From positions 1 through 64,000 of the forward strand of contig JAKAVA010000060.1 of NCBI GenBank assembly GCA_021827645.1: a stretch of 64,000 bases of DNA. The letters are read 5' to 3'. Made by a program: the position numbers and the translations under genes. The notes beneath the pieces are model-generated. The model was not told the DNA's origin. It ran no database searches and saw only the letters and a program-made list of their open reading frames with translations. Below are positions 8,295 to 16,871 of this stretch, one piece after another (the stretch's first letter is position 1; each line of letters begins with the position of its first letter). The DNA comes from Planctomycetota bacterium (lineage in GTDB: Bacteria; Planctomycetota; Phycisphaerae; WQYP01).

Positions 8295-8831
8295 ATGGGC
8301 GATTCACCGGGACTGACTGATAAGATCGTGTACGCAGGTTCACGGGTGAGCATGGCACTGCGCAGCGTCAGGCTATCAAATGGGAAACAGATTCAGCGTG
8401 AGGTGGTGCTGCATCCGGGTGCAGTGATTATTCTGCCGATTCTGGCGGATGGGCGGATCGTGCTGATTGAAAATGCCCGCCATACCGTTGGAGAATCGCT
8501 TTTGGAACTGCCGGCGGGTACGCTGGAAAAGGGAGAACCGCCGGACGTTTGTGCCGGGCGGGAACTCGAGGAAGAGACCGGCTACCGGGCTGCACGAATA
8601 GAGTCACTGGGATGGTTTTACACGTCTCCCGGCATTTTAACGGAAAAAATGTATGCGTTTGTCGCACAGGAATTAACACCCGGGCCCCAGGCGCTGGAAG
8701 AAAACGAGACCATCAGCGTGCGACCGACTCCAGTGAGAGAGGTGGTCGAGCTCATTGAATCCAATTCCATCGTGGACGGAAAAACGATAGCGGTGATACT
8801 CAAATACCTGAGTTGTTCTGGAAATCGGTAA
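8295..8831 (+). CDS. Nudix hydrolase, ADP-ribose pyrophosphatase-like
   Basis: 178 residues from the ATG at 8295, preferred over the in-frame GTG at 8283 because GGAG stands six bases upstream. The Nudix box GX5EX7REUXEEXGU is complete: G75, E81, R89-E90, E92-E93-E94, G96, in GTLEKGEPPDVCAGRELEEE followed by TGY. The sequence before it (PGAVIILPIL, ENARHTVGESLLELPAG) matches the ADP-ribose pyrophosphatase subgroup, which hydrolyses ADP-ribose to AMP and ribose-5-phosphate. Substrate is inferred from subgroup resemblance. It is divergent from uvrC and followed 79 bases later by a site-2 protease gene. Confidence 0.9.
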   Translation: MGDSPGLTDKIVYAGSRVSMALRSVRLSNGKQIQREVVLHPGAVIILPILADGRIVLIENARHTVGESLLELPAGTLEKGEPPDVCAGRELEEETGYRAARIESLGWFYTSPGILTEKMYAFVAQELTPGPQALEENETISVRPTPVREVVELIESNSIVDGKTIAVILKYLSCSGNR

Positions 8832-8910
8832 GATGGAGGCCGCTGAAATGGATATGATTGCCGGGTGGTCATACGGGGAATTGATCAGAAACCGGATTGG
8901 ATAATGCAGT

Positions 8911-9990
8911 ATGGGTTGGCGAGATCGTTCATATAATCGCACAGGTTCCGGTGGGTTTGCGACGGATAACCCGCTGACAAGCCCGGAATCGCTTTTCAAC
9001 TGGTCACTGCCGGCAGGCACGTACGGGCCGGTTCGCGTGCGGCTGCATTTTTGGCTTATGCTTCTGCTGCTGCTGCAGGTGGTCAACATCATTCATCTTG
9101 GTGCGGGGTTTGCCGCGGCTATTCTGCTGGCGGCCGCAACACTTTCGGCGCTGTTGATCCATGAACTGGGACATTTCATTTTTGCTAAATTTGCCGACGG
9201 GGCGCATGAGGAATTTGTTGTCGGTCCGTTTGGAAACATGCTTCCCCCATCGCACGCACCCGGTCCGTGGCCAATGTTTATTGCCCAGACGGGCGGAATG
9301 ATTGCCAATTTTACGCTGGCAGTGGTCTGTTATTTTGCCTTAGTGATCATCACGCACAGTACGGCGATGCCCACCTTCGTGAATCCGGTTGCGGCGCTAT
9401 TTGACATCCCGCAGGGTGGGGCGTTCTTCAGCGGCAATCTTGCGATGGGCTTTCTGTATTCATTTTATCTGATGAATTTGATGCTGATGTATCTCAACAT
9501 GCTTCCATTTTTCTGGTTTGACGGCGGATACATTCTGCAGGCCGTTCTGGCGCCGGCGGCGGGTGCGTATCAGGCGGTCAATATCACGTGCTGGGCGGGG
9601 ATGCTTCTGGCGGCGGTGATGGTGGCGTGGAGCATATTTGATATCCATGCCCATCTGGGCTTATTCACTATTCTGCTCTGGGTGCTGCTTTTTTACAGTT
9701 CGCTGGTGATGCTCCGGCAACTGCGATCTGACGCACCGGGATTGCTGTCGCAACTGCAACCCGATATGAGCCGCGCCCGCAGCAGTAACGTGAAGAAACG
9801 TCTCCGATCCGGTGCGTGGAGCAAGAAGGTAAAAAAGCGGGTTGAGGAAGAACAGAAAGAGCAGGATGAGATTGACCGAATTCTCGCCAAGGTGAGCCAG
9901 CACGGGCTGGCCAGCCTGACACGGAGTGAAAAACGGCGACTGAGACTGGCGACGCAGCGGCAGCAGGAACGCGAGCGGCAGGGAAAATAG
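8911..9990 (+). CDS. site-2 protease family (M50) membrane metalloprotease
   Basis: 359 residues with about six membrane segments. The zinc-binding HELGH is at 84-88 inside a hydrophobic helix, and the second metal motif NMLPFFWFDGG (196-206) carries the conserved N, P and metal-ligand D204. Site-2 proteases cut transmembrane segments of signalling or anti-sigma proteins. A charged C-terminal tail (about 280-359) contains IDRILAKVSQHGLASLTRSE, a short motif also seen at the end of many bacterial rhomboid proteases, suggesting a shared regulatory or docking element. There is no PDZ domain, so it is the short form rather than RseP. Substrate unknown. Confidence 0.87.
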   Translation: MGWRDRSYNRTGSGGFATDNPLTSPESLFNWSLPAGTYGPVRVRLHFWLMLLLLLQVVNIIHLGAGFAAAILLAAATLSALLIHELGHFIFAKFADGAHEEFVVGPFGNMLPPSHAPGPWPMFIAQTGGMIANFTLAVVCYFALVIITHSTAMPTFVNPVAALFDIPQGGAFFSGNLAMGFLYSFYLMNLMLMYLNMLPFFWFDGGYILQAVLAPAAGAYQAVNITCWAGMLLAAVMVAWSIFDIHAHLGLFTILLWVLLFYSSLVMLRQLRSDAPGLLSQLQPDMSRARSSNVKKRLRSGAWSKKVKKRVEEEQKEQDEIDRILAKVSQHGLASLTRSEKRRLRLATQRQQERERQGK

Positions 9991-10072
9991 CCAAAGCGCT
10001 TCTTGCACCGGAATATTCTCACGTCTTTTGAACGATTGATGCGCGCAACTGGACCACAAAACTCGAATCGTA

Positions 10073-11026
10073 TCACTGTCGGGGTTTATCCGCCGATGAA
10101 GCCGCGGATGTTTTGCCGCGGGTGTTGTGGCGAATGATCATCGGCAAATCGGCCTCCATGGCCGCGTTGGCAATGCGCACCAGCACCCACCAGGCAAGCA
10201 GCGGCAGAATGACAACCTGAATGACAAATTCGCCGACGTACAGGGCACAGAGATCGACAAAAGATTGAGAGAGTGAACCGGCGTGGCGGATCGCCATGCC
10301 AACAAGCTCTCCCATGGCGACGGTTTTCTGTTTGACGAACTCAAACGGTGCGGTGAGATCGGAAAATACGCCCGTCATACGCGGCATTTTGAAGCTGGTG
10401 AGCGCTTGGATATCCTGCGGCGGAAAGATATCGATTTGATTCCGGGCTTTGGCAATTCGTGCGGCGAAAAAATGTTGGTGGATTTCATTATTCACCAAAG
10501 CTGAAACAGGCAATGCCACGCGGAGGCACAGGAGAATCAGTGTAAGGCCGGCGATACGCCGAAATATAAGATGTTCTCGACCGAGACCACCATAGGCCAG
10601 TGCGGCCAGAGCAAGCAGCAGAATCGCCAGCAGATAGGGGGCAAAAGCGCGGGTGATTTCATAGCCGATTTCCTCCACGGTCAGCGATGCGATGCATGTG
10701 ACCATGACATCAGATGCGCGTTCCGCCATATCGTAAACGGGATCAAGCATCTGCCCCGGCTCGGTCTGCACGCCAACGCCGAAGGGGCGGAGGCTGACCT
10801 GAGAATGCTCGAGGAGCCCCAGTGTACCGATGATGACCCGGCAGGTGAGATAGACTTCCGCCGCTTCCTTTATGGAGTGCGTGAAATACCGCTGTGTCTG
10901 ATGATCCACAACCGGAATGGTGAGCAACCGGGGAAACATCAACAGCCAGATGGCGATAATGATTGCGGCTAACGAAAGTTGTTTTTTGCGGGTGCCGCAG
11001 AGAGTATTGATAATTTTGTCCTGCAT
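10073..11026 (-). CDS. conserved membrane protein of unknown function
   Basis: 317 residues from the ATG at 11026, chosen over an earlier in-frame start because GGAG lies nine bases upstream. Four to five hydrophobic segments are visible: near the N-terminus (AIIIAIWLLMFP), two in the middle (AFAPYLLAILLLALAALAYG and AGLTLILLCLRVALPVSALV), and one or two near the C-terminus (VIQVVILPLLAWWVLVRI). I recognise no family. It converges with the site-2 protease gene and is followed upstream, on the same strand, by ruvC after 112 bases. Confidence 0.7.
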   Translation of the reverse strand: MQDKIINTLCGTRKKQLSLAAIIIAIWLLMFPRLLTIPVVDHQTQRYFTHSIKEAAEVYLTCRVIIGTLGLLEHSQVSLRPFGVGVQTEPGQMLDPVYDMAERASDVMVTCIASLTVEEIGYEITRAFAPYLLAILLLALAALAYGGLGREHLIFRRIAGLTLILLCLRVALPVSALVNNEIHQHFFAARIAKARNQIDIFPPQDIQALTSFKMPRMTGVFSDLTAPFEFVKQKTVAMGELVGMAIRHAGSLSQSFVDLCALYVGEFVIQVVILPLLAWWVLVRIANAAMEADLPMIIRHNTRGKTSAASSADKPRQ

Positions 11027-11138
11027 GGAATTGTCTCCGCAAAACTCCAACAGCGGTCAGATTACCACGAGTCGCGACTGGGTGCGAGGAGATGACATTT
11101 GCGGCCGGGAATATGGGCGGGGGGCCGGGACGGTGGGC

Positions 11139-11672
11139 CTACGGTATCAATAACCGCATGGCCAATACGTATGCGATCGCCATGGCGTCGGCGACATCGG
11201 GCGGCGAGGGTGGCTTACGGAGATGAAAACGGCTGGCAGCGGTTTTCTGCATCTGGCTTTTGGTGGCGTGTCCATTGCCGGTGAACATTTTTTTTACCAG
11301 TGTGCTGGGCAGATCGATGACCGGTACGCGGCGATCACCGGCGGCCAGAAGAATCACACCGCGAGCATGTCCCATGAGAATGGCAGTGCGGGGGTGCTTG
11401 TAATGGGCGTAGAGTTGTTCAACGCCGATGTGGCTGATTGAGAATTCATCGATGATCTCGGCAATCTGTCGGTGCAGATCGGCAAGGCGAATAGGAAGAC
11501 CGCCGGTGGATGAGCCACGAATGACGCCCGCCTCAATTAAGGCGGGCTGGCGTGAAATCCGCAACACCGCGTAGCCCGTGAGGTGCAGGCCGGGGTCAAT
11601 ACCCAGAACATGCCGCTCTCGGAGAGAAGACGGGGACTTTCGAACCGGGGCATCTGCTGGAACGGGATTCAT
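11139..11672 (-). CDS. ruvC: Holliday junction resolvase RuvC
   Basis: 177 residues from the ATG at 11672, which overlaps the ispF stop as ATGA and so is favoured over the earlier in-frame start at 11699. The four acidic residues of the RNase H-like active site are in place: D26 in LGIDPG, E85 in GVEQLY, and D159 and D162 in PPDVADAMAIA. RuvC cuts four-way junctions symmetrically during recombination and fork repair, with RuvAB (not in this window). An extra ~20-residue N-terminal stretch precedes the first strand. Translational coupling to ispF is suggested by the overlap. Confidence 0.95.
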   Translation of the reverse strand: MNPVPADAPVRKSPSSLRERHVLGIDPGLHLTGYAVLRISRQPALIEAGVIRGSSTGGLPIRLADLHRQIAEIIDEFSISHIGVEQLYAHYKHPRTAILMGHARGVILLAAGDRRVPVIDLPSTLVKKMFTGNGHATKSQMQKTAASRFHLRKPPSPPDVADAMAIAYVLAMRLLIP

Positions 11673-12154
11673 GATTGGAGCGCCAGCATCACCACGCAAT
11701 GGCAGGCGACGGCCAATTCCTGTCCCACGGCATCGACGTGTTCATTGGTTTTGGCCTTGATATTCACGCGATCCATGGGAATGCCGAGAAGTTCCGCAAG
11801 GCGCGAACGCATGAGAAGTTTGAAGGGAGAAAGCCGCGGCTGCTGGGCAATGACGATCACATCCACATTGACCATCCGCCACGGCGAGGCCCGCAGACCT
11901 TCCATTACTTTTTCAATCAGACGGGCGGAATTGATATTTTTGAACTGCGGATCGGTATTGGGAAAGAGTTCTCCGACATCGGGCATGCCGGCGGCACCGG
12001 TAATAGCATCGATCAGGGCATGTATGACGACATCACCGTCGGAATGTCCCACCGGCCCGCGGGAATGGGGCACGGGCACATTGGCCAATACCAACGGCCG
12101 ACCGTTTTCAAGCCGATGCAGATCAAATCCGATGCCCACACGATAATTATCCAT
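11669..12154 (-). CDS. ispF: 2-C-methyl-D-erythritol 2,4-cyclodiphosphate synthase
   Basis: 161 residues, the usual IspF length, from the ATG at 12154 (an upstream in-frame TTG at 12178 is less likely). Zinc ligands D11 and H13 lie in GIGFDLHRL, with the third in the HALIDAITGAAG helix. Other signatures are GHSDGDVVIHAL, the flexible loop DVGELFPNTD and the end motif VNIKAKTNEHVDAVG. IspF makes the cyclic diphosphate of the non-mevalonate isoprenoid pathway. Its stop overlaps the ruvC start by four bases. ispD is not adjacent. Confidence 0.97.
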   Translation of the reverse strand: MDNYRVGIGFDLHRLENGRPLVLANVPVPHSRGPVGHSDGDVVIHALIDAITGAAGMPDVGELFPNTDPQFKNINSARLIEKVMEGLRASPWRMVNVDVIVIAQQPRLSPFKLLMRSRLAELLGIPMDRVNIKAKTNEHVDAVGQELAVACHCVVMLALQS

Positions 12155-12184
12155 TTGATTCCATCCATCTGATTGCAAGATTGA

Positions 12185-13603
12185 TCATTCAATAAGGCCG
12201 TATTCTTTGATCTTACGGTAAAGCGTGCGTTCGCCGATGCCGAGCATTTTGGCAGCCTGCTCGCGATTTCCCTGCACAAGCTGAAGTGTTTTTTCAATAG
12301 CCTCGCGTTCCAGTTCAGCAAGACTCACACCGGCGAGATTGGGCAGGGCAAGTGATTGATTGGAACTGCTGCGGTCAATCGGTGCCAGCGCCGTGGTGGT
12401 AACACTCTGCACGGAGAATTGGCCGAGAATATCTGCGGGAATATCGTCGATGCCCAAAGTGTCGCTGGTGCTCAGGGCAACCATGCTTTCGATAACATTT
12501 TCAAGCTGGCGGACATTTCCGGGCCAGTCGTAGGCGACAAGAATGTCCCGCGCCTCGCCGGAGAGGTTGGGCACAGGTTTGCCGTCCCGGCGGGCGATTT
12601 TTTCAAGCATGTGTTTCATGAGCAGGGGAATATCTTCGCGGCGCTGCCTGAGAGGCGCCAGGGCGATGGTGGCACCTTTAATGCGGAAGTACAGATCATC
12701 GCGGAATTCACGCTTGGCGATGGCTTCTTCCAGATTTTTGTTGGTGGCGGAAATGAACCGCACATCCACCTGAATCGGCTCGTTGGACCCGAGCCGCGTG
12801 ATCTGCCGATCCTGCAGAACGCGTAGCAATTTGGCCTGCATGGCCATGGGCATATCACCGATTTCATCGAGAAATAAAGTACCGTGATCGGCGTATTCAA
12901 AGCGTCCCTGCCGGTCGGTGCGGGCATCGGTAAAGGCGCCGCGCACGTGACCGAAGAGTTCATCCTCAAGCGTGCTTTCATTAAGCCCGGCACAGTTCAG
13001 GGCGACGAATCGCCCGGCGGAGCGATGTGAGTTCTGATGCAGTGCTCGGGCGATCAACTCCTTACCGGTGCCCGATTCGCCTACAATCAGCACGCTGATA
13101 TCGGTGGGGGCAATTTGGCGGACCAATTGAAGGGCCCGCATCATCGGGCCGGATTGTCCGATGATCCCCTCCATGCCGAATTTTTGATCCAATGCCGCGC
13201 GGTAATTGTTGTTCTGTCGGGTGAGAAGAATCTGATCAACCGCGCGACGCACCTGCTGACGGATCAATTCAAGATCCAGGGGCTTTTGTATGAAATCGAA
13301 GGCTCCGGTTTTCATGGCTCGGACGGCGGCGGCGACATCGCCATGTGCCGTCACCATAATCACCTGCGTATCGGTCCGGGAACGTTTGATGAACTCCAGC
13401 AGATCGAAGCCGTCATCCGGACTGTCCATGCGGAGATCGGTAATCACCAGATCATAAAGTTCCTGGGAGAGCAGTTTCTTGGCGTCCGCGATGGAGTGGG
13501 TTTGACGCACGGGGAACCCCATGCGGGCAACCGCTTCGCAGAGCGCGTCGGCATGCTCAATTTCATCGTCAACTACCAGTATGCGAATCATTTCCTTACT
13601 CAT
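12185..13603 (-). CDS. NtrC-family sigma-54-dependent response regulator
   Basis: 472 residues from the ATG at 13603; an in-frame extension to 13702 adds sequence lacking domain support. Receiver domain 5-125 with D12-D13, phosphorylation site D56 (ITDLRMD) and K107. AAA+ domain about 148-380 with Walker A GESGTGKE (175-182), Walker B FLDEIG (244-249) and a sigma-54 contact loop reading GAFTDA (222-227) instead of the canonical GAFTGA. A C-terminal Fis-type helix-turn-helix follows (REAIEKTLQLVQGNREQAAKML..). It should activate sigma-54 promoters in response to a histidine kinase, but no kinase gene is next to it. It is 30 bases upstream of ispF on the same strand. Confidence 0.93.
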   Translation of the reverse strand: MSKEMIRILVVDDEIEHADALCEAVARMGFPVRQTHSIADAKKLLSQELYDLVITDLRMDSPDDGFDLLEFIKRSRTDTQVIMVTAHGDVAAAVRAMKTGAFDFIQKPLDLELIRQQVRRAVDQILLTRQNNNYRAALDQKFGMEGIIGQSGPMMRALQLVRQIAPTDISVLIVGESGTGKELIARALHQNSHRSAGRFVALNCAGLNESTLEDELFGHVRGAFTDARTDRQGRFEYADHGTLFLDEIGDMPMAMQAKLLRVLQDRQITRLGSNEPIQVDVRFISATNKNLEEAIAKREFRDDLYFRIKGATIALAPLRQRREDIPLLMKHMLEKIARRDGKPVPNLSGEARDILVAYDWPGNVRQLENVIESMVALSTSDTLGIDDIPADILGQFSVQSVTTTALAPIDRSSSNQSLALPNLAGVSLAELEREAIEKTLQLVQGNREQAAKMLGIGERTLYRKIKEYGLIE

Positions 13604-13673
13604 GTTGGCATTAAGATAGCGGTGGAGAGTCAAACTCGCCAATGCCGGAGTTTTCAGGCGTACATGGCATGGA

Positions 13674-14336
13674 TTAAATGATGTTGATGGCGCGGCTGAC
13701 AACCAGAACGACGAGGCCCAGCGAGATGATCGACTGCGTCATGACCAGCAATTTAGCCCAGCGCGAGAGGATCGCCGTATCCGTTGGGGAAAATGCGGTG
13801 CTGGTATTAAAGGCGAGGAAAAGGTAATCGACAAAATGGGGTATCCAGGCGTGCGCATCAGCCTTACGAAGCATCATCTGGGGGAAGAGAAAGCAGCCGC
13901 TGTCGTGGTTGCCGCGGGCAGCCCGGGCCAGGGGGCCACCGGCATCGAGCCGCCAGTACCAGAGGGCGAAGACGATGACATTCATCACCCAGAGAATGCC
14001 GGACGCCCGAAGCATCACGGGCGCCGCGACGGCACCGCGGAATATCCCGTCAACCAGAAAGATCAGCGAGTAGGCGATAAAGGTGGTCATCACAGCAGTG
14101 GAGATATGTCCGACGATATGGGCGGCGTGGCGCGAGCCGCGCCGGCGGAACACGGCGAGCGTCAGCAGCATCACCGGCGTGATGGCAAGTAAAAGCCATC
14201 GCGGCCCCAGTGCAATGCCGGTGGGTAAAAGGGTATAGATTCCGGCGGCAACAAGCGACGCGGAAAATGCCGGTAGAAGGCCTTCGGCAACTACGGAGGC
14301 TGCCTGATGGGTATCCTTATCCAGTGGCATGCGCAT
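13674..14336 (-). CDS. DUF1345-like multi-pass membrane protein
   Basis: About 220 residues with five hydrophobic segments. The C-terminal part holds FLFPQMM, FVDYLFLAFNTSTAFSPTD, and an end resembling AKLLVMTQSIISLG..VVSRAINI. This arrangement is shared by a widespread family of small bacterial membrane proteins near DUF1345, whose function is unknown; the loop-helix resembles a degenerate two-helix ion-channel module. The ATG at 14336 is chosen because it falls 13 bases after the preceding gene's stop; the frame stays open to 14435 inside that gene. Family placement is by memory of the motif and is moderate. Confidence 0.65.
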   Translation of the reverse strand: MRMPLDKDTHQAASVVAEGLLPAFSASLVAAGIYTLLPTGIALGPRWLLLAITPVMLLTLAVFRRRGSRHAAHIVGHISTAVMTTFIAYSLIFLVDGIFRGAVAAPVMLRASGILWVMNVIVFALWYWRLDAGGPLARAARGNHDSGCFLFPQMMLRKADAHAWIPHFVDYLFLAFNTSTAFSPTDTAILSRWAKLLVMTQSIISLGLVVLVVSRAINII

Positions 14337-14349
14337 GGACCCGCCCTTT

Positions 14350-14907
14350 CTAAACGCGCGAGCGAGATTCAATTTCAAACCCGTTAGACCGCAGAGCATC
14401 GGCAACGTCGCCGGCGGCTGCAGCATCGACCTCAAGAGTAAAATCGGTTACGCGGAAAGCTGTGGCAGGTACATAGGCATTGCAGGGAATGAATTCACAC
14501 CGGTTCTCGACCTTAAGCCCACGATGCGCGATGCCCGGTATTAAATTCAGCGATTGGCGAAGATGGGTCAGATCGTCGTGTGCAAAGGTTCCCGCGCGGA
14601 CTTTGAAAAGGACGCGCCGCTGGGGATCGGTGAAGGTGGCCAATTTACGGGCGATCAGCGAATGGAGATCGGAATCCGGCGGCATTTCGTCGCGGCGGAA
14701 TTCACAGTGAACGTGGGCCCAATCGTCGCATAGACACAAATGCAATGAACAGGTCCCGGCGTCATGACGGCGAATATCCCAGACGGCAAGTGCATCGGGC
14801 GAAATGCCATCGACGTATTCAGCCACGATCGGATCAAGGCGATCGAGAAGCGGCTGAGCGGGGGCCGAGGCACTGGCGCGAGCTGTGCGATAAATATCCA
14901 TATCCAC
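14350..14907 (-). CDS. hypothetical protein
   Basis: 185 residues, soluble, unrecognised. It contains a mix of short strands and helices, with CSLHLCLCDDWAHVHCEF (70-87) and several Cys/His residues, and no clear P-loop, HTH or membrane segment. A DPQRRVLFKVRAGTFAHDDL stretch and a last part VTDFTLEVDAAAAGDVADAL resembling an ACT-like or ferredoxin-like strand-helix can be seen. It is 55 bases after cysK stop-side and 13 bases before the DUF1345-like gene, so the two are probably co-transcribed. Confidence 0.6.
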   Translation of the reverse strand: MDMDIYRTARASASAPAQPLLDRLDPIVAEYVDGISPDALAVWDIRRHDAGTCSLHLCLCDDWAHVHCEFRRDEMPPDSDLHSLIARKLATFTDPQRRVLFKVRAGTFAHDDLTHLRQSLNLIPGIAHRGLKVENRCEFIPCNAYVPATAFRVTDFTLEVDAAAAGDVADALRSNGFEIESRSRV

Positions 14908-14962
14908 CGAATCCTGCCGACCGCAGGATTATATGCACCCCCGCGTCTGCGCTAAACCGAGC

Positions 14963-15916
14963 TTACCCATCTAGGCCGTCATACATGGCCGTGCTGATGT
15001 AGCGTTCGCCGGTTGAGCACATGATGGTGACGATGGTTTTGCCTTTCATTTCCGGGCGTGCCGCAACCTGAGCGGCGGCGCAGATGTTGGCTCCAGAGCT
15101 GATTCCGGCGAGAATCCCCTCTTCGGCTGCCAGACGGCGGGCCCATGCAAAGGCGTCTTCATTGCTTACCTGAATGACGTCATCCACCAGATCGGTGTGG
15201 AGATTGGCGGGAATGAAACCCGCGCCGGCGCCCTGAATCTTGTGGGGGCCGGGTTTGAGCGGTTGCCCCGCCCGGAACTGCGTAATCACCGGCGAAGTGA
15301 CAGGCTCAACCGCAATCGCCTTGAACTGCGGATTGCGTTTTTTCAGAACACTGGCCACTCCAGAGATGGTCCCACCCGTGCCGACCGCGGAGACAATACA
15401 ATCGATCTTGCCGTCGGTATCGCGCCAGATTTCTTCGGCTGTGGTTTTGGCGTGAATTTCGACATTGGCGGGATTTTCAAACTGCTTGGCGATGATCGCA
15501 TTATTATCTGCGGCGGCGGCCTCATTGCAACGGCGGATCGCACCGGGCATTCCTTCCGAAGCGGGGGTAAGGACCAGTTCTGCGCCCATAATGCGAAGCA
15601 ATTTGCGGCGCTCGAGCGACATGCTTTCCGGCATGAACAATTTAAGTTTGTACCCCTTGGCTGCACAGACAAAGGCCAAGGCAATGCCGGTATTACCCGA
15701 GGTTGCCTCCATGATAATGGTGTCTTTTTTAATCGCCCCCTGTTTTTCGGCGGCCTCAATCATGGCGACGCCGATGCGGTCTTTGACGCTGCCCAAGGGG
15801 TTAAAAAATTCGCATTTCGCATAAACCGTAGCGTGATCCGGCGGAACAAGCCGATTGATGCGCACCATTGGTGTATTGCCCATGGTCTGAGTAATGTTTG
15901 CGTACAATTTGCCCAT
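14963..15916 (-). CDS. cysK: cysteine synthase A (O-acetylserine sulfhydrylase)
   Basis: 317 residues from the ATG at 15916, which has GGAGG eight bases upstream. PLP-binding lysine K45 lies in [11 protein letters not shown], the substrate loop is TSGNTGIAL (72-80), and the phosphate-cupping GTGGTISGV motif is present, followed by the GAGAGFIP and SSGAN motifs. The enzyme makes cysteine from O-acetylserine and sulphide. Length and motifs fit the CysK branch rather than CysM or cystathionine beta-synthase. A TTGACA-containing promoter candidate lies just upstream. serA/cysE partners are not in the window. Confidence 0.96.
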   Translation of the reverse strand: MGKLYANITQTMGNTPMVRINRLVPPDHATVYAKCEFFNPLGSVKDRIGVAMIEAAEKQGAIKKDTIIMEATSGNTGIALAFVCAAKGYKLKLFMPESMSLERRKLLRIMGAELVLTPASEGMPGAIRRCNEAAAADNNAIIAKQFENPANVEIHAKTTAEEIWRDTDGKIDCIVSAVGTGGTISGVASVLKKRNPQFKAIAVEPVTSPVITQFRAGQPLKPGPHKIQGAGAGFIPANLHTDLVDDVIQVSNEDAFAWARRLAAEEGILAGISSGANICAAAQVAARPEMKGKTIVTIMCSTGERYISTAMYDGLDG

Positions 15917-15947
15917 ATGATACCTCCGCAATGTCTATCAAAATTGT

Positions 15948-15976
15948 AGGTTATTGACGCCGAGCGCTATTGTCAA
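15948..15976 (-). promoter_or_regulatory. candidate promoter of cysK
   Basis: On the minus strand a perfect TTGACA (15976-15971), then 17 bases, then TAACCT (15953-15948), a weak -10. TACAAT overlaps just downstream (15948-15943) but would give a 22-base spacer. The start would lie about 25 bases before the cysK Shine-Dalgarno. Confidence 0.45.
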
Positions 15977-16030
15977 ATCAGATGATGCGGGCGGTGCTAC
16001 CTGATTGACAACCATCACAAAAATCTCCGG

Positions 16031-16813
16031 CTAATCCTCAAGACGCACCTTCCGCCCATCAATTTTGGTGATGGTGGCGGAGAGGAGTTCACGGGTGCCA
16101 TCCCGCGTATCAAGTCGCAGATGCCCATCCTCTCCCCACCCGCGCGAGATACCCTCAACTTCAACGCCATCGGCAACCGCGGTGATCTGCCGACCACGCG
16201 CCGCATCAAGGGACGCCGCCTGCACCGCACAGCGAGCCACTTCATCGGGATCCAGCAATTCCCGCATACCGGTTACGAAATGCTGCAGGAGTACCTCGTG
16301 GTCGACAACCACCCCATTTTCGACAAGTGTGGTGATAAAAGGCTGGAGTTCGCCAGGAAAATCGCCGAGGCGGGAATTGGTGTTCATACCGACGCCTATG
16401 ATCGCCAGACATCGATCGCCATTGATAACCGACTGGCACAAAATGCCGCCGAGTTTTCTGCCGTCGAGGCATAAGTCGTTGGGCCAGCGAATGGTAACGC
16501 CTGGGCATCCGAGGGTCGTCAAAGCCCTTGCACACTGCCATCCCACGGCAAGGGGGAGTATTTCGATGCCCACGGGGCGGCTGAGAGTCAAAAGCAGACT
16601 CACGTAAAATCCGCCCGGGGGGCTGGCAAACGGCCGGTGGTGTTGCCCGCGACCACGTAACTGAGTCTCTGCGATCCAAGCCTCGCAATAACCGAGGGGT
16701 GGAGGGCGGTCTTCCGTCATCAGTACGGCCGTTCGCTGCGCGGCGAGCAACTGGGTTGAAGACGTCGCCGAAAGGCGATGAATGATCGGCATGATGGGTT
16801 GAGTATTGGACAT
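16031..16813 (-). CDS. birA: biotin--[acetyl-CoA carboxylase] ligase, single-domain type
   Basis: 260 residues. The catalytic core is visible: the biotinyl-AMP loop GRGQHHRPFASPPGGFYVSL (a variant of GRGRxGRxW with the usual W absent), WPNDL, RKLGGIL and VGMNTN. The C-terminal SH3-like domain follows. It attaches biotin to the biotin carboxyl carrier protein for fatty-acid synthesis. There is no N-terminal helix-turn-helix, so it is the monofunctional group I enzyme and not a repressor. The ATG at 16813 has AGGA seven bases upstream. The gene lies between a TIM-barrel gene upstream and cysK downstream on one strand. Confidence 0.92.
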   Translation of the reverse strand: MSNTQPIMPIIHRLSATSSTQLLAAQRTAVLMTEDRPPPLGYCEAWIAETQLRGRGQHHRPFASPPGGFYVSLLLTLSRPVGIEILPLAVGWQCARALTTLGCPGVTIRWPNDLCLDGRKLGGILCQSVINGDRCLAIIGVGMNTNSRLGDFPGELQPFITTLVENGVVVDHEVLLQHFVTGMRELLDPDEVARCAVQAASLDAARGRQITAVADGVEVEGISRGWGEDGHLRLDTRDGTRELLSATITKIDGRKVRLED

Positions 16814-16871
16814 ACATGCATCCTCCCTATGCCAGAGGCACCGCGACGGGAATGTTGAGCGCGGGCACTCT

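Noticed and set aside
11669-11699. Longer RuvC start at 11699
   Set aside because: The ATG at 11672 forms an ATGA overlap with ispF; the extra residues add no conserved sequence.
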